A stretch of 64,000 nucleotides of DNA from Arachis hypogaea (taxonomy: Eukaryota; Streptophyta; Magnoliopsida; Fabales; Fabaceae), in NCBI RefSeq assembly GCF_003086295.3, contig NC_092048.1, positions 65,638,841-65,702,840 of the forward strand, given 5' to 3'. A model generated the notes under the pieces. It saw nothing but the letters and a program-made list of their open reading frames with translations. It did no database searches and was not told the DNA's origin. How positions within the stretch are numbered: the stretch's first letter is position 1; each line of letters opens with the position of its first letter. Made by a program: the position numbers and the translations under genes. Shown here piece by piece: positions 1 through 11,471 of the stretch.

Positions 1-816
1 TGAATGTCAAGATGAACACCAAGAACACTTTGAATGCCAAGATGAACACCAAGAACATATTTTTGAAAAATTTTTAATGTAAGGAAAACATGCAAGACAC
101 CAAACTTAGAATTCTTTAATGCTTAGACACTAAGAATTCAAGAATGCATATGAAAAACAAGAAAAGAGAGAAAACATGCAAATGCAAATATCAAACAAGA
201 AGACTTACCAAGAACTACTTGAAGATCATGAAGAACACTATGAATGCATGGGAATTTTCGAAAAATGCAAGATGCACATGCAATTGACACCAAACTTATA
301 ACATGACTCAAGACTCAAACAAGAAACACAAAATATTTTTGATTTTTATGATTTTATGATTTTTTTTATTTTTGTTTTAAAATTTTCGAAAATCATTTTG
401 AAAAAGAAAAAATAAGGATTCAAAATTTTTCATATGAATTCCAGGAATCTTGTATCTTTAGTCTAAAGCTCCAATCTGAGGGTTAGACATGGCTTAATAG
501 CCAGTCAAGCTTTAGAATGGATTTACATCCATTGAGGTGATTAGTTGAAGACCAATCCCAAAGGACTTTGGGTATGGCTTTTCAGCCAGATAGGATTCAA
601 CATGTTACCATGAAACTCTAGAATTCATTCTTGAAAGTTTTGAAGCCATAGAATAATTTATTTTTGAAAACATTATTTTTACTATATTTATTTTTTTTTT
701 TCGAAAACATAGGAGAAAATTTTTAGAGATTTTTGAAAAATTTTTGAAAAGAAAACAAAAGAAAATTACCTAATCTGAGCAACAAGATGAACCGTCAGTT
801 GTCCAAACTCAAACAA
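1..816 (-). other. Non-coding leader of element D
   Basis: No ORF is supported. It starts with a 31-bp unit repeated twice (1-60), also present in C at 45038-45090. The box ACACCAAACTTA (minus strand TAAGTTTGGTGT) occurs near 98-110 and near 290. The first copy is preceded, in the sense of the element, by an inverted repeat GAATTCTT/AAGAATTC. The middle is A/T-rich with TTTTTGAAAA-type words, so the sense RNA is poor in G. Confidence 0.6.
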
Positions 817-834
817 TCCCCGACAACGGTGCCA
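817..834 (-). other. Primer-binding site of D (tRNA-Asp type)
   Basis: On the minus strand this is a two-mismatch version (TGGCACCGTTGTCGGGGA) of the 18-nt site complementary to the 3' end of plant tRNA-Asp(GUC). It lies six bases inside the LTR end. Confidence 0.8.
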
Positions 835-840
835 AAAACT

Positions 841-2551
841 TGGTGCGCAGAAATTGTGATTACACTTTGATTATGTAAAATTCATTGCTCTTTCTTTCCC
901 TGGTGATGGCGCCAAAAATATGATGCCAATACCATGGTTCACAACTTCGCACAACTAACCAGCAAGTGCACTGGGTCGTCCAAGTAATACCTTACGTGAG
1001 TAAGGGTCGAATCCCACGGAGATTGTTGGTATGAAGCAAGCTATGGTCACCTTGTAAATCTCAGTCAGGCGAATATAAAATAGTAATGGAGTTTTCGAAA
1101 ATAATTAATAAAATAGGGATAGAAATACTTATGTAAATCATTGGTGAGAATTTCAGATAAGCGAATAGAGATGCTTTCGTTCCTCTGAACCTCTGCTTTC
1201 CTGCTATCTTCATCCAATCAGTCTTACTCCTTTCCATGGCTGGCTTTATGTGATGCATCACCATTGTCAATGGCTACTTTCGGTCTTCTCACGGGAAAAT
1301 GATCCAAATGCCCTGTCACGGCACGACTAATCGTCTGGAGGCATCACCCTTGTCAATGGTTACATCCTATCCTCTCAGTGAAAATGGTCAACGCACCCTA
1401 TCACGGCACGGCTATTCATCTGTCAGTTCTCAATCATGCTGGAATAGGATTTACTATCCTTTTGCGTCTGTCACTACGCCCAGCAATCGCAAGTTTGAAG
1501 CTTGTCACAGTCATTCAATCATTGAATCCTACTTGAAATACCACAGACAAGGTTTAGACTTTCCGGATTCTCTTGAATGCTGCCATTATTCTAGCTTACA
1601 CCACGAAGATTCCGATTAAGAGATCTAAGAGATACTCATTCAATCTAATGTAGAACGGAAGTGGTTGTCAGGCACACGTTCATAGGGAATGATGATGATT
1701 GTCACGTTCATCACATTCAGATTGAAGTGCGAATGAATATCTTAGAAGCGAAATAAGATGAATTGAATAGAAAACAGTAGTACTTTGCATTAATCTTTGA
1801 GGAACAGCAGAGCTCCACACCTTAATCTATGGAGTGTAGAAACTCTACCATTGAAAATACATAAGTGATAATGGAGTTCATTGGTCTCGGCCCCAGAGGG
1901 GAACCGGAGTAACCAAGACTGTGAATACAATGATAACAAGTTCTATTTATAATAAACTAGCTACTAGGGTTTTCAGAAGTAAGTAATTGATGCATAAATC
2001 CACTTTCGGGGCCCACTTGGTGTGTGCTTGGGCTGAGCTTGAAGGTTACACGTGTAGAGGTCCTTCTTGGAGTTGAACGCCAGCTTTTGTGCCAGTTTCG
2101 GCGTTGAACTCCACTTTGCAGCTTGTTTCTGGCGCTGGACGCCAGAATTGGGCAGAGAGCTGGCGTTGAACGCCAGTTTGCGTCATTTAAACTTGAGCAA
2201 AGTATAGACTATTATATATTTCTGGAAAGCGCTGGATGTCTACTTTCCAATGCAATTGGAAGCGCGCCATTTTGAGTTCTGTAGCCCCAGAAAATCCATT
2301 TTGAGTGCAGGGAGGTCAGAATCCAACAGCATCAGCAGTCCTTCTTCAACCTCTGAATCTGATTTTTGCTCAAGTCCCTCAATTTCAGCCAGAAAATACC
2401 TGAAATCACAGAAAAATACACAAACTCATAGTAAAGTCCAGAAATGTGAATTTAACATAAAAAATAATGAAAACATCCCTGAAAGTAACTAGATTCTACT
2501 AAAAACATACTAAAAACAATGCCAAAAAGCGTATAAATTATCCGCTCATCA
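841..2551 (-). repeat. 5' LTR of element D
   Basis: 1711 bp, beginning TGATGAGCGG and ending GCGCACCA on the minus strand. It contains GGCGTTnAACGCC-like palindromes (2078-2185), a TATA-like box near 1940-1950 on the minus strand, and the U5 hairpin block near 995-1010. Both reading frames contain spurious ORFs. Confidence 0.85.
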
Positions 2552-3410
2552 GCTATGAACAACTAAACCCCTTTCATTGGGTTAGGGAGCTCTATTGTAA
2601 TTCAATGGATCAATAGTAGTTTTCATCTTCTTCTTCTTTCTTTTCTCGTGATTTTTTTTATAAAGCTTTCGATCTTAATTCAATTGGATAGTTATCTTGA
2701 CAAAGAAGCTATCCATAATTGGAATTCTTCGGATCCTTTAGAGAGGGATGAAGAATTCATGCTAGAATTTCTTTCTCACATTGGATTAGATTAGGGGTTG
2801 GATGGATATTGTGATATTTAATCCTACCAATACTTTGATCTATGAATTTGTGTGGTATAATCAGTGACTGAACTTCAACTCTTCCCATGAGCAATTAGAT
2901 CAAGACATTGGGCAATTGTTCATTCTTAGAGAGATTGGTGAGCCAAGACATTAGGATCCAATCATCTAAAATTTCCAAGCAATGTCAATGAATGCATTAA
3001 TTGAGGAAGAGATGAAAATGATTTGATCCGGAGAGTTCAATATCTCCCAAAACCCAATGAATCTCCTACTCTGATCTTACCCATTCTCATTACATTATGT
3101 TCGTTACTTTCTTGCTAATTCCCCATTCTCATTTAATTTCTTGCAATTTAAGATTCTGTAATTTAATTTCTTGCATTTTAATTTTAGTTAATTAATTCCT
3201 TGCAATTTAAGTTTCCCGCCAAATTTACATTCTGCAATTCTCAACCAAATCAGATTTTGCTCAACTAGAACAATTCTCCAATTAAAGTTGATCAACCAAC
3301 CAATCCCTGTGGGATTCGACCTCAATCTACAGTGAGTTTTTACTTGACGACAATTTGGTGCACTTGCCGGTAGAAAATTGTTGAGAGACAGTTTTCGAGT
3401 GAACCAGTGA
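2552..3410 (+). repeat. Truncated LTR fragment, plus orientation, B/E-type family
   Basis: The stretch from the AACTAAACCCC words near 2565 through the GTGGGATTCGACCTC block near 3310 to TGCACTTGCCGG near 3360 reads as the U3/R/U5 of a B/E-type LTR in the opposite orientation to B. Compare the reverse of 35116-35850 and of 29700-29760. The true LTR end and primer-binding site are missing after about 3400, so it is a broken copy. Confidence 0.55.
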
Positions 3411-4226
3411 GTAAGGACAATGATCACCTCTTCATTGGGCACATGGGTTCGGTTTTCTAGGTGATGAGCCTTCCCCACCATTGTGCAGATTTGTGCTTCC
3501 CAAGGATCCATTTCCAAGCACATGTGACATGCTATTCACCCTTGTAATAACCGTACTGCATGGTCTTGTCATTTTCCTCAATCTTTTCTTCTTCATAGTT
3601 ATCCACCTTAACAACACAACAAAATTTGAATTCAAAGAGGTGGCGGTGAGCAAGTGAAAATTAATAACTTGATAAAGAAAATTGAAAATTTTGGCTATAT
3701 GTTCCGTATATATGAATCACTAACTATGCCACATGTAAGTAAACATAGCTTTGGTGGATACCAAACTTGTTTTACATTGTTAGTTTATTCATCATAAAGA
3801 ACATTTTATTTTCTATTTTAACAACATAAATTTAAAAGAAATTGATGCAAGGCATGGTTTGTCTTTTCATGAATTTTAGCCTTAGAGTAAATTTGACTTT
3901 CTTTAAACTTATGGCACATGTAGAACACCAAACTTAATTTTTAGCTATATACTCCAAGATAATGAATGAGTATATATCCTCAGATGGTTATATGATCATC
4001 ATGCTTGAAAAGCCATTTTAGCGTGCCTTTAGGCACATCAAACTTAGGAATCAGTCATGTGCTTTAAAAATGCTGTGTGCAACCATCAAATCTACTCATG
4101 AAAGCTCAAATTCATGCTAGAAAAACCATTAATTATTGACATTAAAATAAAAGCAAGAATACTAAATCATGGGCTGCCTCCCATGGAGCGCTCTTTTACT
4201 GTCACTAGCTTGACATTGGTTCTCTA
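3411..4226 (-). other. 3' non-coding part of element B and unassigned sequence
   Basis: From about 3660 to 4226 the text resembles the 3' internal region of E, with ACACCAAACTTA boxes near 3940 and 4030 and the post-stop hairpin module at 4168-4214. Between about 3411 and 3660 short minus-strand frames exist (3188-3653), but I recognise no domain there. No TGATGACAAG LTR start follows, so B's 3' LTR has been lost or lies elsewhere. Confidence 0.5.
4168..4214 (-). promoter_or_regulatory. Post-stop two-hairpin module of B
   Basis: On the minus strand the first stem is GTCA/TGAC (4214-4201). It is followed by an AAAAGAGCGCT box and a second stem CATGGG, loop AGGCAG, CCCATG (4185-4168). It begins 12 nt after the ORF stop at 4227-4229. 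The same layout occurs in C, E, H and I with compensatory stem changes. Confidence 0.6.
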
Positions 4227-4489
4227 TTAGGGTGGCTGATGATCATAGTGCCTCAGTTTGTCCCCTCTCACTGTGAGCCTTTTTCCTGTGTTTTGATGAA
4301 CAATCTCTATATGTTCTAATGAGAGTATTTTATTGACAGTGTAGTAATCATCAGATTGTGGAAATGCCTCCAACTGTTGGTAGATTAGTTTCACTCTGTT
4401 TCCCTCTGAGAACTCTTCAGTTGGAATTTTTTTTATTTCTCCACCCCTTTGGAACCTTTTTCTTGCTCTTCTTTCCTTTCTTTGGTGAC
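4227..4489 (-). pseudogene. C-terminal tail of the B polyprotein
   Basis: A minus-strand frame of about 88 codons, basic at its start (RKERRARKRFQ) and ending RGDKLRHYDHQPP. It is the continuation of the gag-protease frame at 26623-29236. The two parts were separated when element A (4490-24847) and a solo LTR (24874-26622) inserted. I recognise no named domain. The same final residues survive in element E at 32988-33050. No RT, RNase H or integrase lies between the protease and this tail, so B was already pol-less before the insertions. Confidence 0.6.
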
Positions 4490-5021
4490 TGTTCATGCCC
4501 TGGGTCGAGTTGTATGACCCGGGCTGATTGACGATAAGTCGACCGACTTTTTCATGTCAGGATTATCCGACCTCTTCTCAAAGAGTTCGGCCAAAACACT
4601 AGGAGAGCCCAAAAAGAGCCCAAACAGAGGAACACGACCCAAGTCCAAAGGCAGCCCAAGCCTAGAAGGATAACGGCAGTTCCCTTAGAGATAAGATAAC
4701 TCCCCTCAAAAGATAAGATAAGATAACTATCTTATCCCCAACAAAGGTCACTCCACACTACTATAAATACACTAGAGCACCCAAGTATAACTCATACTCT
4801 GATTCTACTAAAAACCTGCTTAATACCCTTGCTAACTTAAGCATCGGAGTCCCTTGCAGGTACCACCACCCTCCGGTGATGAAGGATCAGCACCACCACT
4901 AAGCCCAACAAGTCGGACACGGCGGTTCCGAGCACCATCATCAAGTCGGATACAACAGCTCCGACCAGTACAAGAGATCTCGTCCTAGATCGACCTACAG
5001 TTTCAGGTAACCCTCGGAACA
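4490..5021 (+). repeat. 5' LTR of element A
   Basis: 532 bp, TGTTCATGCC to CGGAACA. It contains a 9-bp inverted repeat GATAAGATA/TATCTTATC (4717-4736) about 25 bp upstream of a TATA box (TATAAATA, 4762-4769). The start of transcription is probably near 4790-4800 (inference). Confidence 0.9.
4762..4769 (+). promoter_or_regulatory. TATA box of A's 5' LTR
   Basis: TATAAATA, conserved in the 3' LTR. Just upstream, 4711-4736 holds repeated GATAAG words that form a perfect 9-bp inverted repeat. In the 3' LTR this inverted repeat is disrupted. Confidence 0.6.
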
Positions 5022-5022
5022 T

Positions 5023-5040
5023 TGGCACCGTTGCCGGGGA
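5023..5040 (+). other. Primer-binding site of A
   Basis: TGGCACCGTTGCCGGGGA, one base after the LTR end. It is complementary, with one mismatch, to the 3' end of plant tRNA-Asp(GUC) as I remember it. Confidence 0.8.
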
Positions 5041-5062
5041 ACCTGGAAGTCATCCCATCATC

Positions 5063-6233
5063 ATGGCAGACAACCTTGACAACGACCACAATTCTGATTT
5101 AGAGAACAGAACGCCCCATAAGAACGCGGACATCACACCAAACGATACTTCTCAGCCTAAGAAAGACAAGAATTCGGCAAGCACAGAAATCATGGAGGCA
5201 CTTCAAGCTCAACAAAATCGTCTCAAACAGCTCAAAAAAGAGGCCCAGCATCAACGGGATGCTGAGAGGGACCTACGAAGGGAAACTAGGCGACGCCGAG
5301 AGTTAGAGGACAAGCTCCTAAAGCTTGAAATCGATATCAAAACCAAGACTACCCGATCCAGTCATGAAGATAGCACCCACAAGGATCAAGACCCATTCAC
5401 CAAAGAGATCATGAAAGCCAAAGTCCCAAAGGACTTCAAAGCTCCCGATATGACCCTGTACGACGGCACATCAGATCCAAGCCATCATCTCAGCAATTTT
5501 AGAAGCAGAATATATCTCACCGATGCCTCAGATGCTATTCGATGCAAAGCCTTCCCAACAACACTAACAAAGACAACAATTAAGTGGTTCGACACTTTAC
5601 CCCCCAGATCCATCACAAGTTTCGACGACCTGGCCAAGAAATTTCTTGCCCGATTTACCATCCAGAAGGACAAAGCCAAACACACTCCAAGCCTATTAGG
5701 AATCAAGCAAGGAGATCGGGAGAGTCTTCGCAGCTACATGGAAAGATTCAACAAACCATGCCTTGACATACAAAGCCTACCAACGGAAGCAGCCATTATG
5801 GGTCTCATCAATGGCCTGTGGGAAGGACCTTTTAGTCACTCCATATCAAAGAAACATCTAACATCTCTGAATGAAGTGCAGGAACGAACTGTGAAGTACA
5901 TCAACATGGAGGAAAACTCTCGGCTAGGAGAGACCTCAAAATCCAGATTCTCCTACTATTTCTGGGATAAGGATAAAGAATCTAAGAAAAAAGAAGATCA
6001 ATACGGCGAGAAGCCTAAAAAATCCTAACTATACCCCTCTCTGGGTGTCTCTTGTGGATGTTTATCGAGAAGTATGCCATGCTGAAAAGATACCACCACT
6101 TCGTCCACTCAAAAGCAAGAAAGGAAGAGAAAATCGGACAGAATACTGTGAATATCACCGAATCTACGGACATCCTACCAATGAGTGCTTCGACTTGAAA
6201 AATGTTATTGAGAAATTGGTAAGAGAAGGATGA
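5063..6233 (+). pseudogene. gag of element A (capsid plus zinc knuckle), broken
   Basis: The start at 5063 follows the primer-binding site by 22 bp. Residues 1-110 are charged with a coiled-coil-like KEAQHQRDAERDLRRE stretch. Residues about 150-260 match the Retrotrans_gag capsid pattern (KWFDTLPP, FLARF, LRSYMERF). A frameshift near 6020 moves the reading frame, and a CX3H-type zinc knuckle (CEYHRIYGHPTNEC) lies near 6150-6190. The frame then hits TGA at 6231-6233, where CGA (Arg) is expected. Gag forms the virus-like particle that packages the RNA; this copy cannot make a full product. Confidence 0.85.
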
Positions 6234-6341
6234 CTAGATCGGTATTTAGCCAACAAATCGGATGAGCCTCGAAAAAGAAGAAGGGACGAAGAGGCCAGAC
6301 GAAGAGAACGACCACCTCACACCCGAGAGAGACACGTTCAC

Positions 6342-7094
6342 ATGATAAACGGAGGATTCGCAGGAGGGGGAATCTCAAAATCATCTCGCAAAAGGCACCT
6401 CAAAGAAATATATCATGTCAAGGAAGGAGAAGGATCACCCGACCTCCCTACTATTACTTTCACCCAAGAAGACGCGGTAGGCATCATCCCGGGACATGAC
6501 AATCCTATGATCATCACTATCATATTGTCCAATGCAAACCTCCACCGCACACTGGTGGACCAAGGAAGCTCGGCGGATATCTTGTTTAAACCTGCCGTCG
6601 ATAAACTCGGCCTGCAGGAGAAAGAACTTAGAGCATATCCGAATAGCTTGTTTGGACTAGGAGACACTCCAATCCAACCACTTGGATACATCTCACTACA
6701 CACAACCTTCGGAAAAGGAACCCGATCAAGGACACTCAACATAGACTACATTGTAGTCAACGTAAGCTCGGCCTACAACGCCCTGATAGGTCGGGCAACA
6801 TTGAATCAGCTCGCAGCAGTAGTTTTAACTCCACATCTATGCATGAAATTCCCAACTCCAGAAGGGATTGCTACGATAAAAGGAGATTAGAAAATGGCGC
6901 GACGCTGTTACAATGAAAGTCTGAACCTCAGAGGCAAAGGGGAATAAATCCACACTATCGAACTCGACAGAGTTCGAGGTCGGGAAGAACTTCGCTCACA
7001 ACCTGAGGGCAAAATTGAAGAAGTCTAGATCAGAGACACCCCGGACAAAACAACAAATATTGGGGCAACCCTAAAGAAAGAGGTAAAGGAGCCC
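6342..7094 (+). pseudogene. Aspartic protease of element A, broken
   Basis: The catalytic motif reads VDQGSSADIL (near 6555), the Tat-type version of the retropepsin D-S/T-G triad, followed by the flap region and ALIGRATLNQL. This domain cuts Gag-Pol. The frame is interrupted by TAG at 6888-6890, TAA at 6945-6947 and TAG at 7026-7028. Each is explained by C-to-T in a CAG or CAA codon. It continues in the same frame towards RT. Confidence 0.85.
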
Positions 7095-8486
7095 TTGATA
7101 CAGTTCCTAAGGGATAATGTCGACCTCTTCGCATGGAAGGCTGCAGACATGCCAGACATAGTCCCCAAGCTAATGTGCCATAAACTGGCAATATACCCAG
7201 GATATCGGCCAGTACAGCAGAAGCGTAGGAAGCTCGGACCGGAAAGATCCCAAGTTATGGAAGAACATGTACAAGCTCTACTGGAGGCAGGATTCATAAG
7301 AGAAGTCAAGTACCCCCCTATGGGTAGCCAATGTTGTCTTGGTGAAAAAGTCAAATGAGAAATGGCGGATGTCCACTGATTACACCGATCTCAATAAAGC
7401 TTGCCCAAAAGATCCCTATCCACTCCCAAATATCGACACTCTAGTGGATGCTTCCTCTGGATACAAGTACCTCTCATTCATGGATGCTTATTCAGGATAT
7501 AATCAAATCCCAATGTATCCACCAGATAAGAAAAAACCTCATTCCTAACTCCAAAAGTAAATTATTGTTATGTTGTCATGCCATTCGGACTCAAAAATGC
7601 AGGAGCTACTTACCAAAGATTAATGAACAAAGTCTTCGCAGACCATATCAGGAAACTCATGGAGGTATACGTAGATGACATGTTGGTAAAAACACAGAGT
7701 GAAGAGTCGCTACTATCCGACATCACCGAAGTGTTCGACACCATAAGAAAGCACGATATGCGACTCAATCCAGCAAAATACACCTTTGCAGTAGAAGCTG
7801 GCAAGTTATTGGGCTTCATGCTCACACAAAGAGGAATTGAGGCAAACCCAGATAAATGTCAGGCAATACTCGACATGAAAAGTCCGAACTGGGTCAAAGA
7901 AGTACAACAACTCAACGGAAGACTGGCAGCCTTGTCCAGATTTCTAGCCGGATCGGCCATAAGATCTCTCCCCTTCTACGCCATTTTAAAGAAGGGAAAG
8001 AGGTTTGAATGGACAACGGAGCGCGAGCAGGCTTTCCAGGATTTCAAACGGTTCCTGGGAGAACCACCTATTCTAACTCGACCACGGGAAGGAGAACCAC
8101 TTTTATTATACCTCGCAGTTGGAAATCGGGCAATAGCCTCAAAACTAGTCAGAGATGACGGGAATGGGCAACAACCCATCTACTTCGTCAGCAAAGCTCT
8201 ACAAGGGGAAGAACTGAACTATCAAAAGATAGAGAAATTCGCCTATGCCCTCATACTAACTTTTCGATGACTTCGCCCCTACTTTCAAGCTCATACCATC
8301 AAGGTTCAGACTAATCAGCCCATGAAAGGCATTCTCCAGAAGACAGACTTAGCGGGAAGAATTCTACAATGGGCAGTCGAGCTATCTGAGTTCAATCTTC
8401 AATACGAAACTCGAACGGCCATCAAGTCCCAATATTTGGCCGACTTCATTGCTGAGTACACTGACACTCCAAGAACTCCCACAGAA
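7095..8486 (+). pseudogene. Reverse transcriptase and first RNase H of element A, broken
   Basis: RT motifs in order: the N-terminal LFAWKAADMPDI region, WRMSTDYTDLN, FMDAYSGYNQI, MPFGLKNAGATYQRLMN and the active-site YVDD (7668-7679). The connection and gypsy RNase H follow, with LYLAVGNRAIASKLV and PIYFVSKALQGEELNYQKIEK. A run of six C near 7315 shifts the frame by one, and a second shift lies near 7540 in an A run. TGA at 8268-8270 replaces an expected CGA, and TGA at 8487-8489 just after this stretch replaces an expected TGG. The enzyme would copy the genomic RNA into DNA; this copy is inactive. Confidence 0.9.
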
Positions 8487-8489
8487 TGA

Positions 8490-8880
8490 AATCTATACGT
8501 AGACGGCTCTTCAAACAAAACCGGAAGTGGCGTAGGCGTGATAATAGAAAGCGATCAGGGAACCCAAATCGAACTTTCCCTCAAATTCGGGTTCCCTGCT
8601 TCAAACAATCAGGCCGAATATAAGGCACTATTAGCTGGTTTGAAGCTGGCTAAGGAGGTTGGAGCTCAAAAGTTTATCATCTTCAGCGACTCACAAGTAG
8701 TAACCTCACAAATAGCAGGGAGCTACCAAGCCAAGGATCCCACCATGAAAAAGTACTTGGACAAAACCAGGGAACAGCTCGGACAACTCGGGGAATATGA
8801 GGACCACCACATATCTCGGGAACAGAATGCTCAGGCTGATGCACTGTCAAAACTAGCCAGCACCAAACCAGGGGGCAACA
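8490..8880 (+). pseudogene. Second (archaeal-like) RNase H domain of element A
   Basis: A separate RNase H fold (RVT_3 type) follows the gypsy RNase H: LYVDGSSNKTGSG carries the first catalytic Asp, NNQAEYKALLAGL the Glu, IFSDSQVV the second Asp and NAQADALSKLA the last Asp. Having two RNase H domains in one Pol is, to my knowledge, diagnostic of the Tat lineage (Ogre, Retand). The four catalytic acids are all present here. The only break at this domain is the TGG-to-TGA change at 8487-8489 just before it. Confidence 0.8.
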
Positions 8881-10177
8881 ATAGAAGCTTCATCCAGGAA
8901 ATAGAAAAGGTCCTAGCCATAACAGGTCTGGATCAAGGATGGATGACTCCCATAATTAACTACCTCAAAATAGAAACACTCTCTACAGATAAGAAGGAGG
9001 CGAAGAGGTTAAAATGGGAGGCACAATACTACACTATCATAAGTAATACTCTATACAAGAGAGGGATTTCAACACCACTATTAAAATGTGTGCCGACTTC
9101 CAACACAAAGGAAGTTTTAGAAGAAGTACACAGTGGCATCTGTGGCAACCATCTCGGAGCACGAGCTCTCGCCAAAATGTACTCCGAGCAAGCCAGATTC
9201 TATTGGCCAACTTTGCAAAACGAAGCAACAGAGTCGTAAAGACATGTCCACCATGTTAGAAACATGCTAACTTCCACATCGCCCCATTAGAGGAACTCAT
9301 CAGCATAACCTCACCCTGGCCAATTGCAAAATGGAGACTCGACCTCCTTGGGCCCTTCCCTCAAGGATCAGGACAAGTCAAGTTCCTCATCGTAGGGGTA
9401 GACTATTTCACAAAGTGGATTGAGGCAGAGCCCTTAGCTAATGCCACTGCTCAAAGAAGTCAAAAATTCTTATATAGAAACATTGTCACAAGGTTTGGGG
9501 TTCCTTACTCTATTACCACAGACAATGGCACTCAATTCACAGACGCAGGCTTTAGAAAATTGGTGGCCGACTTGAAAATAAAGCACCAATTCACTTCCGT
9601 AGAACACCCCCAGGCTAATGGACAGGCAGAAGCCGCCAATAAAATCATATTAGCCGGGCTAAAATGGAGATTACAGGATGCAAAGGGAGCCTGGGCTGAA
9701 GAACTCCCACAAGTTTTATGGGCATATCAGACAACTCCACACTCCACGACGAGGGAATCACCCTTCCGACTAGCTTACGGAATGGAGACAATGATCCCAC
9801 TGGAAGTCGAAGAAGGGTCCCCCAGAATGATCTTCTACAGTGAAGAGGCCAACCCCAAACTTCAACAGGAAGAACTCGACTTACTTCCAGAAATACGGGA
9901 AAGAGCTCGGATCAGGGAGGAGGCGTTAAAACGTCGAATGGCCTCAAGGTATAATCAAAAGGAAGTACAGCAAAGTTTCACCAACATCAACCTCATCCTA
10001 ATCCAAAATGATATCAGAACAAGTCGACCTGGAGAGGCAAAACTGGTGGCTAACTGGAAAGGACCCTACCGAGTCACAGAGGTATTGGGAAAAGGCTACT
10101 ACAGGGTGTCCGAACTCGAAAGGCGAGAGCTACCAAGGTCATGGCATGCCTGCAACCTAAGAAGGTATTATAGTTAG
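8881..10177 (+). pseudogene. Integrase of element A, broken
   Basis: The N-terminal zinc-binding region (HSGICGNHLGARALAKM, then C..C near 9245-9256) is broken by a one-base deletion near 9232 and by TAG at 9257-9259, where CAG is expected. From 9260 the frame is open to 10177. Catalytic D-D-35-E residues are visible at 9341-9343 (RLDLLG), 9521-9523 (TTDNGTQF) and 9629-9631 (NGQAEAANK). A basic C-terminal domain (GPYRVTEVLGKGYYRV) follows, with no chromodomain. Integrase joins the cDNA to the host chromosome. Confidence 0.9.
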
Positions 10178-10530
10178 GAACTAATAAAGGATCTTTGGCC
10201 AAAGGTTCACTCTTTTTCCTGAAAAGGTTTTTTGACAAGGCACCAAGCCAAGATCTGCAAAATTGCCTAACTTAAGGGGGTAAAATCCCACATGTATATA
10301 TTTCTCCTGTATGTCCACTTTCTATTTGAATAAAACTTTTCAGATTTCTTCTACAAAGACTCTCTACAGGTCGGCAAGGTGAAAACAAATTCACTGCCCG
10401 ACCACGATGAAAATCGAATTCATCGTCTGAATTTCGACAAAGATCAGCAAAAAGTAAAAACCAAATTCACTGCTCGATCAAAGACGAAGCTACAGGTCGG
10501 CAAGGTGAAGATCAAATTTACCGCCCGATC
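10178..10530 (+). other. 3' non-coding region of A, first part
   Basis: No ORF is supported. It holds AGGTCGGCAAGGTGAA words repeated near 10369 and 10494, the start of the family's repetitive 3' zone. Confidence 0.5.
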
Positions 10531-11010
10531 ACGACAAAATTGACAAAGTTAGAAAAAGTAATCCATAAGCTGAGGCCTGGCGAGCCTTGACTAAAAAATT
10601 GATTACTAGAAATAACTTGAGACCGACCGACATGAAGAAGTCGGACCAATCGACTAAAGCGACAAAAAGTAATAAAAAAGTGATCCATAGAAAGAGGCCT
10701 GACAAGGTCTGAGAAAAAATGGATTGCTAGAAATAACTTGGAACGAACCGACATGAAGAAGTCGGACCCGACTGATCAAAGCGACAAAGTTATAAAAAGT
10801 AATCCACGAAAAGAGGCCTGATCAGCCCTTATCAAAAGTGGATTACTAGAAATAACTAAGAAAGGACCGACATGAAGAAGTCGGCCCAAGCTTATCAAAA
10901 GCGACAGAGTTAATAAAAAGGAAATCCATAAAAAGAGACCCGGAGAGGTCCAACTAAAACTGGATTACTAGAAACAACTCGTAAGATTCAACGAAAGAAG
11001 TTGACCAGCA
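10530..11010 (+). repeat. Tandem repeats in the 3' region of A (period about 120 bp)
   Basis: Four diverged copies of a roughly 120-bp unit. The anchor word CGACATGAAGAAGTCGG recurs near 10628, 10749 and 10868, with a decayed form near 10990. Each unit also has AAGAGGCCTG and GGATTACTAGAAATAACT. The anchor contains the inverted words CGAC and GTCG. Hypervariable 3' tandem repeats are typical of Tat elements. Confidence 0.8.
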
Positions 11011-11471
11011 GAAGGCGTGCGCTGGAAGGGACACAGCTCAACCCAAAGAAAGCCACGACCTCACCCAAATCAATTCACAAGTGTTCTATGAGAATACTAA
11101 AAAGAATAGTCGAACAAGGCTAGCCTCAAAAGGTCACTTCGACCAAAGCATGAAATAAACAAACACAAAGGCAATCAAAAAAGAGGTCGGACAGCAAAAG
11201 CACCAACACTCTTAAAGATTCCTGGAAGTTCTAAAAGATTACAAACAAACACGTCAACAAGAAACAAAGCTACTATAATAAAGACTCAGAAGGCCACTCG
11301 AGAGTCGACCTCAAGAGTTCAAAAGCATTTGTTTTTCTAAAGAAAGTTGCTAACAAAAGCAACTAAAACGTCAAAGTCAAAAGAACTACTAATTACAAAA
11401 AATCCAGAATTTCAAAGACCCACAAAGTCTGGCCATGAGATACAAAAGCAAAAACAGAAACTACAAAAGAT
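11011..11471 (+). other. 3' non-coding region of A before the antisense gene
   Basis: A-rich sequence with scattered GTCGAC and AGGTCGG words. I see no ORF or repeat array in it. It would be the 3' end of the antisense transcript if one is made. Confidence 0.4.

Larger units (their letters stand above)
1..2551 (-). mobile_element. Element D: 5' end of a gypsy LTR retrotransposon (partial)
   Basis: On the minus strand this reads 5' LTR (2551 to 841), a tRNA-Asp-type primer-binding site (834 to 817), then a non-coding leader that runs off the left edge. Leader and LTR closely resemble element C (45038-47666), so D belongs to the same family. The gag ORF expected next lies outside the window. 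The right flank begins GCTAT (2552-2556); the matching duplication should be left of the window. Confidence 0.85.

Noticed and set aside
3188..3653. Minus-strand ORFs of 73-111 codons
   Set aside because: They overlap an LTR fragment and show no domain or conserved counterpart that I recognise.
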